From: UBA4055 sp036721445
Lineage (GTDB): Bacteria > UBA4055
Length of the DNA stretch: 37,987 nucleotides
Direction: 5' to 3'
NCBI GenBank assembly: GCA_036721445.1
Contig: DAIMKZ010000008.1
Span: 1 to 37,987, forward strand
Of this stretch, positions 7,372 to 15,498 are shown piece by piece. A program made the position numbers and the translations under genes. The notes below the pieces were generated by a model that was given only the letters and a program-made list of their open reading frames with translations, was not told the DNA's origin and searched no databases. Position 1 is the first letter of the stretch; each line of letters opens with the position of its first letter.

Positions 7372-8319
7372 TTAGTCCTGAACAATGCTTGTTCCGTCTT
7401 TACCTTCTATCGCGTCCATCAGCTTGTCTATAGCTGTGATGATCACTCTTTTACCGCCGTTGCGCAAAAACATTATCGCGGATTTCATTTTGGGTCCCAT
7501 GCTTCCGTACGGAAAGTGTCCCTCGTTCAGATATTTATCCGCTTCCGACATGGTCATAACATCAAGGTTCTTCTGCCCGGGAGTTCCAAAATTAAGAGCG
7601 ACTTTATTTACTGCCGTCATAATGTAAAGCTCGTCGGCTCCGACCAGATTACCCAGAAGCGCGCTGGCCATATCTTTGTCGATAACTGCGTCTATACCTT
7701 CAAAATGTCTCCTCTCATCAAGATAGACCGGTATTCCGCCGCCACCGGCAGCGATCACGATGTTATTCTGATCGAGGAGCTGTTTGATAGTTCCCTTGTT
7801 CACAATATCGATCGGTTTCGGCGAACCTACCACCCTTCTCCATCCTCTGTCGGCGTCTTTTTTTACAGTCCAGCCGAAATCAGCGGCGAACTTCTTAGCT
7901 TCTTCTTCTGTATAGAAACTGCCGATATATTTCGTCGGATTCAGAAGCGCCGGATCGTCCTTGTCGACTATTACCTGCGTAAGGATAGTCGTAACAGGGA
8001 TCTTGAGACCTTTGTCGAAGAGCTTGTTCTGAAGCGACTGCTCGATCATATATCCCATGCTGCCTTCAGTGTCCGCCACCAGCACTCCGAGCGGAACTTC
8101 GGGAAGAGTGTTCCTTGTCTCTTCCACTCTTTTCAAAGCGATCCCTACCTGAGGGCCGTTGCCGTGAGTTATCGCTACCGAATACCCCTGCTCGACAAGA
8201 GGAATAAGGGACTCTATACTCGTCCTGGTATTTTTATACTGCGAGCTGATCCAGTTGGATTTGTCGGTCGGTGTCAGCGAATTGCCGCCGATAGCTACAA
8301 CTACTCTTTTGTTGTACAT
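7372..8319 (-). CDS. arcC: Carbamate kinase
   Basis: A 315-residue amino-acid-kinase-fold enzyme that makes ATP and carbamate from carbamoyl phosphate and ADP, or the reverse. Family marks include the N-terminal VVVAIGGNSL, ITHGNGPQVG near residue 53, VGSPKPIDIVN in the middle, AAGGGGIPV and IDKDMASALL, and the final GSMGPKMKSAI. No arcA, arcB or deaminase lies nearby; instead it heads the kor operon behind a strong promoter. That suggests coupling to another carbamoyl-phosphate source outside the window. Expected length. Confidence 0.93.
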   Translation of the reverse strand: MYNKRVVVAIGGNSLTPTDKSNWISSQYKNTRTSIESLIPLVEQGYSVAITHGNGPQVGIALKRVEETRNTLPEVPLGVLVADTEGSMGYMIEQSLQNKLFDKGLKIPVTTILTQVIVDKDDPALLNPTKYIGSFYTEEEAKKFAADFGWTVKKDADRGWRRVVGSPKPIDIVNKGTIKQLLDQNNIVIAAGGGGIPVYLDERRHFEGIDAVIDKDMASALLGNLVGADELYIMTAVNKVALNFGTPGQKNLDVMTMSEADKYLNEGHFPYGSMGPKMKSAIMFLRNGGKRVIITAIDKLMDAIEGKDGTSIVQD

Positions 8320-8391
8320 TTGATCTTCCGTTATTATTTATTGAAATGAACAAACTTTCCGTAATCCTTTCACAACGGGAAAGGGAAGAAA

Positions 8392-8420
8392 AATATAATT
8401 CAATTATTACGGCCTGTCAA
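8392..8420 (-). promoter_or_regulatory. Sigma-70 promoter of the arcC-kor-ndk operon
   Basis: Read on the minus strand, perfect TTGACA (8420-8415) and TATATT (8397-8392) are 17 bases apart, about 73 bases upstream of the arcC start. The rest of the 8320-8567 gap, which also serves purL on the other strand, shows no riboswitch-like structure to my eye; a weak plus-strand candidate is TTGATT near 8428. Confidence 0.8.
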
Positions 8421-8567
8421 CTAATTTGATTAGGGGAATTTTTTCAAGAATATTCATTTACAAAGAAATATCCGTAATATATTCAGTGATATGTTATAAG
8501 TAAAATTTCCGATTGCAATTAAAAGCGCTAAATCTTATATTTCCGGCTCTTACAAAACGAGGTGAAA

Positions 8568-11402
8568 ATGTCGGATCTCATACAGAAAATATCGGTAGCG
8601 GCGGTCGTGAAAGACCCCAAGGAAAAACATGTAAAGGACAGCATAAGGGAATTTTTGTCCATAAGTGTGAACGAGCTGAAGATAATCAAGAATTTTTATA
8701 TTCAGGGGATCGGGGAAAAAGACTCTGAAGTTATAGCGAAGAATATTCTGTGCTGCCCGATAACCGAAACATATACCCTTAAGAACGACTTTTATCCTGA
8801 CTTTCCCGTCAGGCTCGAAATAGCTTTCCAGCCGGGAGTGATGAACCCCGAATCCGAAACCGTAATGGAGGAGCTCAGGGACAAGGGATTCAAAGCTGAG
8901 GCGGTGATGATATCCTATACTTACTGCTTTAAGGAAGGTTTGAGCGGCAAGGACCTTCAGACCATACGCGACAGGGTTCTTATGAACGCGCAGATACAGA
9001 CCGAGCTGAAAAGAACTCCCGAAAGTCTGCTTGTGAACCTTAAACCTCAGAAAACGGCACTGATCCCTGTCAGAGATATGAGCGACAGAGAGCTGACGGA
9101 GCTTTCGGACTACAAACTTTTTCTGAACCTTAACGAGATGAGGACGATACAAAATTATTATAAAAAACTGGGACGGGATGCTTACGATGTCGAGCTTGAA
9201 ACTCTGGCGCAGACATGGTCGGAGCACTGCGGACACAAGACCTTCAAGGCTAAAGTAATACTCGACGGAGAGGAGAAAAGATCGATTATCGGGCTTGTGA
9301 AAGATACCGAAAAAGTGATCGCGCACCCGGATGTGATCTCGAAATTCGAGGATAATTCGGGAGTTTTCAGATTCGCCGAAGCTGACGGCGTGGAATACGG
9401 AATATGCATAAAGGCCGAAACCCACAACTCGCCCTCCGGGCTTGACCCGTACGGAGGCGCAATGACCGGAACTGGCGGAGTTCTTAGGGATATTGCAGGT
9501 ACCGGAAAGGGCGCAAAAAATATCAGCTCGATAAATGTGTTCTGCCTGGGCGATCCGGAAATGAAACTTGAGGATGTTTATCCGGGCTGTCTTCACCCCA
9601 GACGGATACTCACGGGCGTTATAGAAGGAGTAAGGGACTACGGCAACAGGATGGGGATACCGACTAACAACGGATCGTTCCATTTCCACAAAGATTTCGG
9701 ACCCAAGCCGACAGTACTCGTGGGCGCTGACGGGATAGTTCCCTTAAAGTACGCTAAAAAGGGCCAGTGCAAGAAAGGCGACCTGTTCATCTCGTTCGGC
9801 GGAAAGACCGGAAAGGACGGGATACACGGCGCTACTTTCTCATCGGCCGAGATGACAGAGAAAACGGCCAATCTGAACAGCGGAGCGGTTCAGATCGGGA
9901 ACCCGATCGAGGAAAAAAGGACTTTCGACTGCCTGCTCGAGCTCCGTGACATGGATATTTTCACCGCTTTAACTGACTGCGGCGCCGGAGGTTATTCCTC
10001 AGCCGTAGGCGAGATGGGTGAAAAGACAGGAGCGGTCGTTCATTTGGACAAAATACCTTTAAAATATCCCGGCCTGTCATCTTTCGAAAAGTGGATATCA
10101 GAATCTCAGGAAAGGATGGTCGCCACCGTGCCGAAAGAACATCTGCCGAAGATCGAAAAGGTGTGCAGAAAATACAATGTCGACTGGTTCGTGCTGGGCG
10201 AGGCGACCGATACAAGAAGGCTGACAATATACGACGGGGATGAACTCGTGTGCGATCTTGACATGGACTTTCTGCACGACGGACAGCCCCTCGAGACGAT
10301 TACCGCGACCTCGGTCCCCAAGACGGGCCTCAAAGACGCCGAGTACTATGAGGAGGAAATAAACTACACCGAAGCTTTCAAAGATATAATATCCCACCTC
10401 AACGTATGTTCTAAAGAACCGGTCATCAGGCAGTACGACCACGGTGTTCAGGGAACCTGCGTGGAAGGACCGCTGTGCGGAAGGCAGAACGACGGCCCGA
10501 CGGGAGGGTGTATATTAAAGCCGCTTCACAACTCGGATGCGGCACTCGTTTTCGGCCACGGACTTAATCCTGTTCTCAACAGGATCGATCCGTACAAGGG
10601 GACTCTCTGGGCTTATTACGAAGCTCTGAGCAATGTGATAGCGCTCGGCGGAGATCCGGAGAGGATATTTCTGATAGAGAACCACATCTGGCCTAAACCG
10701 ACGGAGACCAACCTTGCCGACCTTTACAGTACGGCACAGGCTCTTTCAGAAGCCTGCAGATTCTTCAGAACCCCGATAATATCAGGCAAGGATTCACTTT
10801 CTTCGACATACAAGAACAAAGATATAACTATAGAAGTGCCGCCGGTCGTCTGCGTTTCGGCCAGAGCGGTCGCCGATGACTGGAGAAGTACCGTCTCGCC
10901 CGACTTCAAACGGGCCGGTTCTCCGATACTTCTCGTCGGAGACTATTCGAAAGCGTATCTGGGCGGCTCGATCTTTTCAGACAGGCTCGGTCAGCTCGGC
11001 ACGAAAGTCCCTGAAGTGGAAATGGGAACAGCAAAAGAAATATACAATATGATCCATAAAAATATAATGAACGGCAATATTCTTTCAGCATCTGACGTAA
11101 GCGAAGGAGGTTCTCTAATAACCGTAGCAGAAATGGCGATCGGAGGCAAAAAGGGCTTTAATATTTTCGTGAACGATAAAGTCAGAACACTTTTCGCCGA
11201 AGTTCCGGCAGCCTTTATTATAGAGATGAAGGATATCGACTCTGCCGACGAGCTTATCGCAACGGAACTGGCAGTCCAGCTGGGAACAACAACTTCCGCA
11301 TACAGGGCGGTCGCTTCGGACTTTAAAGGTAAATTCATAGATATCGATATGACAGAAGTTGAGAACTGGTGGAAGACGCCGTTCAGGAAGTATTTCGGAT
11401 AA
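8568..11402 (+). CDS. purL: Phosphoribosylformylglycinamidine synthase, PurL with N-terminal PurS-like extension
   Basis: The 944-residue synthase makes FGAM from FGAR, glutamine-derived ammonia and ATP, the fourth step of purine synthesis. The catalytic core starts with WSEHCGHKTFKA (His about 220) and continues with ETHNSPSGLDPYGGAMTG and DCGAGGYSSAVGEMGEKTG, then a second AIR-synthase half. About 200 residues precede the core, where a short PurL has almost none; this part resembles a PurS-like dimerisation module fused in frame. No glutaminase domain follows, so a separate PurQ must exist elsewhere. Start ATG 8568 is preceded by GAGGTG; a GTG at 8562 overlaps that site. Its stop overlaps the next start. 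Confidence 0.93.
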   Translation: MSDLIQKISVAAVVKDPKEKHVKDSIREFLSISVNELKIIKNFYIQGIGEKDSEVIAKNILCCPITETYTLKNDFYPDFPVRLEIAFQPGVMNPESETVMEELRDKGFKAEAVMISYTYCFKEGLSGKDLQTIRDRVLMNAQIQTELKRTPESLLVNLKPQKTALIPVRDMSDRELTELSDYKLFLNLNEMRTIQNYYKKLGRDAYDVELETLAQTWSEHCGHKTFKAKVILDGEEKRSIIGLVKDTEKVIAHPDVISKFEDNSGVFRFAEADGVEYGICIKAETHNSPSGLDPYGGAMTGTGGVLRDIAGTGKGAKNISSINVFCLGDPEMKLEDVYPGCLHPRRILTGVIEGVRDYGNRMGIPTNNGSFHFHKDFGPKPTVLVGADGIVPLKYAKKGQCKKGDLFISFGGKTGKDGIHGATFSSAEMTEKTANLNSGAVQIGNPIEEKRTFDCLLELRDMDIFTALTDCGAGGYSSAVGEMGEKTGAVVHLDKIPLKYPGLSSFEKWISESQERMVATVPKEHLPKIEKVCRKYNVDWFVLGEATDTRRLTIYDGDELVCDLDMDFLHDGQPLETITATSVPKTGLKDAEYYEEEINYTEAFKDIISHLNVCSKEPVIRQYDHGVQGTCVEGPLCGRQNDGPTGGCILKPLHNSDAALVFGHGLNPVLNRIDPYKGTLWAYYEALSNVIALGGDPERIFLIENHIWPKPTETNLADLYSTAQALSEACRFFRTPIISGKDSLSSTYKNKDITIEVPPVVCVSARAVADDWRSTVSPDFKRAGSPILLVGDYSKAYLGGSIFSDRLGQLGTKVPEVEMGTAKEIYNMIHKNIMNGNILSASDVSEGGSLITVAEMAIGGKKGFNIFVNDKVRTLFAEVPAAFIIEMKDIDSADELIATELAVQLGTTTSAYRAVASDFKGKFIDIDMTEVENWWKTPFRKYFG

Positions 11403-12676
11403 TGGTCAGGATCATTAATATAGAAAAACGTTCACCTGCGGAATCTGCAGGTTTTCTAAAGAACGACAAGATCGTATTTATCAACGGCAATCCGATAGAG
11501 GATGCGCTGGATTTTAACTTTTATTCGGCTGAAGAAGAACTGGAGATCATCATCGTCAGGAATGAGACCGAAACGAAGATCTGTGCGAACAGGGAGGACC
11601 TTCAGGGGATAGATGTCGAAGAGCTTAAGATAAAACACTGCGGCAACAAATGTGTTTTCTGCTTTATAGATCAGAACCCGAAAGGATTAAGGAAGACCAT
11701 TTATGTTAAAGACGAGGACTACCGGTTTTCATTCCTATACGGTAATTATTTCACTCTTACGAATATTTCTCAAAAAGAACTCGAAAGGATAGTAAGGCTC
11801 AGATTAAGCCCGTTGTACATCTCGGTGCATGCCGTTAACAATGAGGCGAGAAGAAAGCTTTTGGGGACAAATAAAGACGACCGCCTTCTGGAAAAGATGA
11901 GATATCTGATCTCGGAAGGAATAGAGATTCATACTCAGGTAGTTCTGTGTCCGGGGATAAATGACGGTAAAGTTCTTGAAGAAACTGTCAGTACGATGGG
12001 TTCGCTATACCCGGGCGTCCGTTCACAGGCAGTTGTTCCAGTCGGTCTCACAGATCACAGGGAGAAACTGCCTCAACTTTCATCGGTTACTAAGATAAAT
12101 GCTGAAGAGACTTTAGGGATCATCTCGAAATTCAATAAAAAGTACAGGGAAGAGACGGGAACAAATTTCGTATTCGCTGCGGACGAATTCTATCTCAAAG
12201 CCGGTGTAGATTTTCCGGAAGAAGAATATTATGAAGGCTATCTTCAGTATGAGGACGGCGTCGGAATGGCCAGAAATTTCATTGAAAGGTTCAGAGAATC
12301 GGTTGGAGACATCCCTGCTAAAGCAGCTAAAAAGATCCGTCTCGTAATAGTAACAGGAGAACTTTTTTATCCGGTCATGGAAGAATATGTAATTAAAGAG
12401 TTTTCGAAGGTAAAAGATCTGAAGACCGAATTAGTTAAAGCTCAAAATGCTCTTTTCGGGAGCACTGTTACCGTATCGGGACTTTTGAGCGGAAAGGACA
12501 TAGCGGCGGCTTCGGGTACGGCTCTAAGTAAAACCGATATTCTGCTGATCCCTTCAACATGTTTGAATTTTGACGGTAAATTCCTTGATGACTTAACTGT
12601 GAAAGATCTTGAAAAAATGACAGGATTCAGAGTATTTCAGCTTGATAATCCTGTTGAAATATTTGAAGAGATGTGA
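11402..12676 (+). CDS. PDZ / radical-SAM-like / DUF512 protein
   Basis: A 424-residue protein of a widespread but uncharacterised family. Residues 1-60 form a PDZ-like domain (SPAESAGFLKNDKIVFING), then a CxxxCxxC cluster motif at Cys 80, 84 and 87 (HCGNKCVFCFIDQNP) starts a radical-SAM-like barrel, and the C-terminal third is DUF512 with RLVIVTGELFYPVMEE. The reaction is unknown. Its ATG overlaps the purL stop (TAATG), so it is translated by coupling to purL. A longer in-frame start inside purL has no ribosome site and would precede the normal family N-terminus. Confidence 0.88.
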   Translation: MVRIINIEKRSPAESAGFLKNDKIVFINGNPIEDALDFNFYSAEEELEIIIVRNETETKICANREDLQGIDVEELKIKHCGNKCVFCFIDQNPKGLRKTIYVKDEDYRFSFLYGNYFTLTNISQKELERIVRLRLSPLYISVHAVNNEARRKLLGTNKDDRLLEKMRYLISEGIEIHTQVVLCPGINDGKVLEETVSTMGSLYPGVRSQAVVPVGLTDHREKLPQLSSVTKINAEETLGIISKFNKKYREETGTNFVFAADEFYLKAGVDFPEEEYYEGYLQYEDGVGMARNFIERFRESVGDIPAKAAKKIRLVIVTGELFYPVMEEYVIKEFSKVKDLKTELVKAQNALFGSTVTVSGLLSGKDIAAASGTALSKTDILLIPSTCLNFDGKFLDDLTVKDLEKMTGFRVFQLDNPVEIFEEM

Positions 12677-12743
12677 TAAATGTCATACATCGGGTGTTTA
12701 GATTATTTTATATTTAGCGAAATTATAAACAACGGAGAAAGAA

Positions 12744-13049
12744 ATGCTTACCGTAACTGATATGGCAGCTGAGAAAGTGAAAGGCGTTCTTGAAAAGCCC
12801 GAAAATAAAAACCAGTTCGTAAGGGTCTATTTCGATGGTATAGGCTGAGGCGGCCCGAGGCTGGGCGTCGCCCTCGACGGAAAGAACGAAGATGATAAAG
12901 TCGTAAATATATCGGAACTTGAATTCCTTGTCGATCCCAGAAGCGAGGAGCTTCTGAAGAGATACGGCGGAGCTGTGCTTGACTATTCCGAAAGAAAATT
13001 CTACGGTGCGGGTTTTACCATAAAGCTCAAAGATGTCGTTGACTGCTAA
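12744..13049 (+). CDS. HesB/IscA-like selenoprotein (in-frame UGA = Sec)
   Basis: Reading from ATG 12744 (GGAG six bases upstream) gives 101 residues when the TGA at 12846-12848 is read as selenocysteine, Sec35. The motif is GIGUGGPRLGVALDG, at the place of the first conserved Cys of IscA/HesB proteins, and the downstream part (SELEFLVDPRSEELL, YGAGFTIKL) matches the HesB-like fold to a normal stop at 13047. HesB-like selenoproteins are a known bacterial family; function is probably iron-sulfur or redox related. If UGA were a stop, only 34 residues would be made. It follows the DUF512 gene by 67 bases. The single Cys left is the last residue. Confidence 0.88.
12849..12876 (+). promoter_or_regulatory. 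Candidate bacterial SECIS element of the HesB-like gene
   Basis: Right after the UGA a GC-rich hairpin can form: GGGC (12863-12866), loop GTC, GCCC (12870-12873), extended by CGA/TCG across an internal bulge. The loop G lies 19 bases after the UGA, close to the spacing in the E. coli fdhF element. An alternative pairing of GGCG and GCCC closer to the UGA is also possible, so the exact fold is uncertain. Confidence 0.55.
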
Positions 13050-13100
13050 ATCTTTAAATTACGGTTTGTTTTTCAAATATTTTAGCTTAACTTTACTGCC

Positions 13101-14372
13101 ATGAGGAGAAGAAATTCAATAATACTCACGGCAGTTTTTTTTATCTACATGCTCGCTATTGCTGAGGATACTGCCGGTTACGGTAAAAGGTCTCAGGAAA
13201 TCACTGCAGATTCATTATATATAGAATCAGTGATCGACTCGCTGTCTTCCGCGTTCGTGAAAGACGAGATCAGGCAGTTCCTGAAAAATATTTCCGACTC
13301 GAAGAGGATATTCAGACCGTTCAAAGTCGATATCTATAAACCTCAGAAACATAAATATTTCATAGAGAAGCAAACAGAAATGACGGTTTCGGAGATACTG
13401 GACTATATTAGTGAAATGACGGGAAAGGCGAAAATTCTCAGGATCAACAAGCTGGATCTGGACAACGGGAAAAACTTTAAACTGTCGGACAACTCATTCA
13501 AGGACCTCGACAAAGAGCCGGACTACAGGGAAAAGGATAAGATAATGACTATCATCGAGGAGACGGCGCTCAGGTCCGACAAGAAAAGTTCGCTCGAATG
13601 GATATGGGGTAAAAGCCCTGACAACGACGCTTATTACTCGACTAAACTGACATATTTCGACGATCAGTTCTCACTATATCCCGAGTACAGGTTCTACATC
13701 GGCACCGACCCGTTCAGGGACAAAAATAGCTGGTTCTTCACGCTCGATGACCATCCGAAGACTGTTCCGCAGGAGACAGTAACGGTTGCTGAGATTACTA
13801 AGGAAACGGTAGAAGAAGTGCCAATTGAAACGGTATCCGAAGAGTCCAGAGAATCAGTCATTTCTGAAGGGAAAGAAGAAACGATCTCGGAAGTGGCTGA
13901 ACCTGAAGAAGAGGAAATTATCGACTGCGGATGCATTGAGAAAATACCTGATTTCACGTTAGATATTGTATTTTACGAAGATCAGACCTCTGTGAACAGA
14001 ACTGTGAAGTTCTCAGAACTTTTCGAATCAGCCGCAAATGACGGAGAAATAAAATTTATCAGGCTGACAGGAACCGATTTCTCGTTCGAGGGAAGCGAAG
14101 TTAAAAAAACCGAATCTGAATCAGTAATAAACATCACCGGAGATGTCAAAGTCTGCGCAAACAGGCTGAAAAAGCACCTCTCTGAAGGTATAACCGAACC
14201 CAATGTCAAACGGACAGCGGAGCTGATCTATTCAAAAGACAAAAACGGTATGTCTTATTACGCCGCCGTCATCACCGTTTACGACGGCCAGGCATCATTC
14301 TTCACCGAATACAAGATCTACGCGTCATCCGAAGTCAGGAAAGACAAAAACAGCTGGTTCAACAAACTGTAA
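13101..14372 (+). CDS. Exported protein with a duplicated domain and an acidic linker
   Basis: A 423-residue protein of unknown family. Residues 1-22 look like a signal peptide (basic RRR then SIILTAVFFIYMLAIA). Two similar halves follow: both end in a beta-rich stretch with a YRFYIG / YKIYAS strand and the same DKNSWF ending (near residues 211 and 418), so the domain has been duplicated. The halves are joined by a Glu/Val/Thr-rich linker at about 220-275 built of repeated ETV-like units. There is a CGC motif after the linker (DCGCIEK). No ribosome site is obvious. The extracytoplasmic location is likely; role unknown. Confidence 0.75.
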   Translation: MRRRNSIILTAVFFIYMLAIAEDTAGYGKRSQEITADSLYIESVIDSLSSAFVKDEIRQFLKNISDSKRIFRPFKVDIYKPQKHKYFIEKQTEMTVSEILDYISEMTGKAKILRINKLDLDNGKNFKLSDNSFKDLDKEPDYREKDKIMTIIEETALRSDKKSSLEWIWGKSPDNDAYYSTKLTYFDDQFSLYPEYRFYIGTDPFRDKNSWFFTLDDHPKTVPQETVTVAEITKETVEEVPIETVSEESRESVISEGKEETISEVAEPEEEEIIDCGCIEKIPDFTLDIVFYEDQTSVNRTVKFSELFESAANDGEIKFIRLTGTDFSFEGSEVKKTESESVINITGDVKVCANRLKKHLSEGITEPNVKRTAELIYSKDKNGMSYYAAVITVYDGQASFFTEYKIYASSEVRKDKNSWFNKL

Positions 14373-14379
14373 ATGTTTC

Positions 14380-14406
14380 TTCGAAAAGTTCGTGATAATT
14401 AAGTGA
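14380..14406 (+). pseudogene. Remnant of an exported-protein C-terminal tail (FEKFVIIK-stop)
   Basis: Nine codons reading FEKFVIIK then stop, immediately after the 13101-14372 gene and before RhuM. The DNA matches the 3' end of the 15499-18723 gene (AAGTTCGTGATAAT shared exactly). It has no start and no upstream coding, so it is best read as a leftover 3' end; chance similarity is possible because it is short. Confidence 0.45.
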
Positions 14407-14474
14407 AAAACTGATTGAACAAACATTAGCATAATCTTATATTCTACATTATACTTAAAATACGGGGATAACTG

Positions 14475-15497
14475 ATGAGTAAAATAATATATCCTGAAAA
14501 ATCCGAAATAATCTTATATGATACAGAAGATGGTAAAACTAAGATTGACGTAAGGTTGGAAAATAATACGGTATGGCTTTCTCTGAATGAGTTAGTACAG
14601 TTGTTTGATAGGGATAAATCTGTAATATCCCGGCACATAAAAAATATATTCACATCGGGTGAGCTTGAAGAAATATCAGTTGTTGCAAATTTTGCAACAA
14701 CTGCACCAGATAATAAAACTTATGATGTAACATACTATAATCTTGACGTTATTATTTCCGTCGGGTACAGAGTGAAATCCCAAAGAGGCGTACAGTTCAG
14801 AATGTGGGCAACTGAAAGACTACGTGAATACCTGATAAAAGGTTTTACGATGAATGATGACCTTCTTAAGCAGAGCGGAGGCGGGAGATATTTTGAGGAA
14901 CTGCTTGAGAGGATAAGGGATATCCGGTCATCCGAAAAAGTCTTTTACAGAAAAGTGCTTGAGATATATGCGACGAGCGTAGATTACGATCCCCGTTCCG
15001 AGACAACTCAATTGTTCTTCCAGACTGTACAGAATAAACTGCACTGGGCGGCTCATGGTCATACTGCAGCTGAATTAATTTACCAGAGAGCAGATTCAAA
15101 TAAACCTTTTATGGGATTGACAGGCTTTAAAGGGAAAAATCCGAAAATAAACGAAATTTCTGTAGCAAAAAATTATTTATCAGAGGATGAACTTAAAATT
15201 CTCAACCGCCTTGTGTCGGCTTATCTTGATATTGCTGAAGTAAATGCTCTTCAGAGGAAAACTATGAGCATGAAAGACTGGATAGAGGTTTTAGACGGAT
15301 TTATTAAAATGTCACGACAGAACATCCTTAAAGATGCCGGTAAGATCTCAGCCGAACTGGCTAAAGAGAAAGCAAAGAAGGAATATGATATCTATAAAAG
15401 CAAATCTGAAAATGAATTGACGGCAGTTGAAAAACATTTTATTGAAGTAATAGAATCTGCAGAAAAAAAAATCAAAAAGATAATAAAATCCAAATAA
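14475..15497 (+). CDS. RhuM-family protein
   Basis: A 340-residue protein of the virulence RhuM family, named for a Salmonella pathogenicity-island gene and common on mobile and defence islands. The family block is clear: VWLSLNELVQLFDRDKSVIS (about residues 32-51), the HIKNIF and YNLDVIISVGYRVKSQRG segments, and FRMWATERLREYLIKGF. The C-terminal third is helical, ending in a Lys/Glu-rich tail. A GGGGATAACTG leader precedes the ATG at 14475. It abuts the next gene (one base between stop and GTG) and is preceded by a tail remnant, so it may have been inserted here. Molecular function is not established; a regulator or toxin-like role has been suggested for relatives. Confidence 0.88.
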   Translation: MSKIIYPEKSEIILYDTEDGKTKIDVRLENNTVWLSLNELVQLFDRDKSVISRHIKNIFTSGELEEISVVANFATTAPDNKTYDVTYYNLDVIISVGYRVKSQRGVQFRMWATERLREYLIKGFTMNDDLLKQSGGGRYFEELLERIRDIRSSEKVFYRKVLEIYATSVDYDPRSETTQLFFQTVQNKLHWAAHGHTAAELIYQRADSNKPFMGLTGFKGKNPKINEISVAKNYLSEDELKILNRLVSAYLDIAEVNALQRKTMSMKDWIEVLDGFIKMSRQNILKDAGKISAELAKEKAKKEYDIYKSKSENELTAVEKHFIEVIESAEKKIKKIIKSK

Positions 15498-15498
15498 A

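Noticed and set aside
7267..8349. A long plus-strand open frame opposite arcC and korD
   Set aside because: Both genes underneath are well-defined families; the plus-strand product has no recognisable domain.
8320..8567. Purine riboswitch upstream of purL
   Set aside because: I found no conserved purine-aptamer pattern or terminator-like hairpin in the gap; the sequence is AT-rich and holds promoters only.
8550..9689. A long minus-strand open frame opposite purL
   Set aside because: It overlaps the start of a clear PurL on the other strand, has no family resemblance and no ribosome site; it is a shadow of the purL codon pattern.
12846..12848. Ordinary nonsense mutation in the HesB-like gene
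   Set aside because: The position equals the conserved Cys, the frame before and after is intact, and HesB-like Sec proteins are known; an arbitrary nonsense change at this exact codon is less likely.
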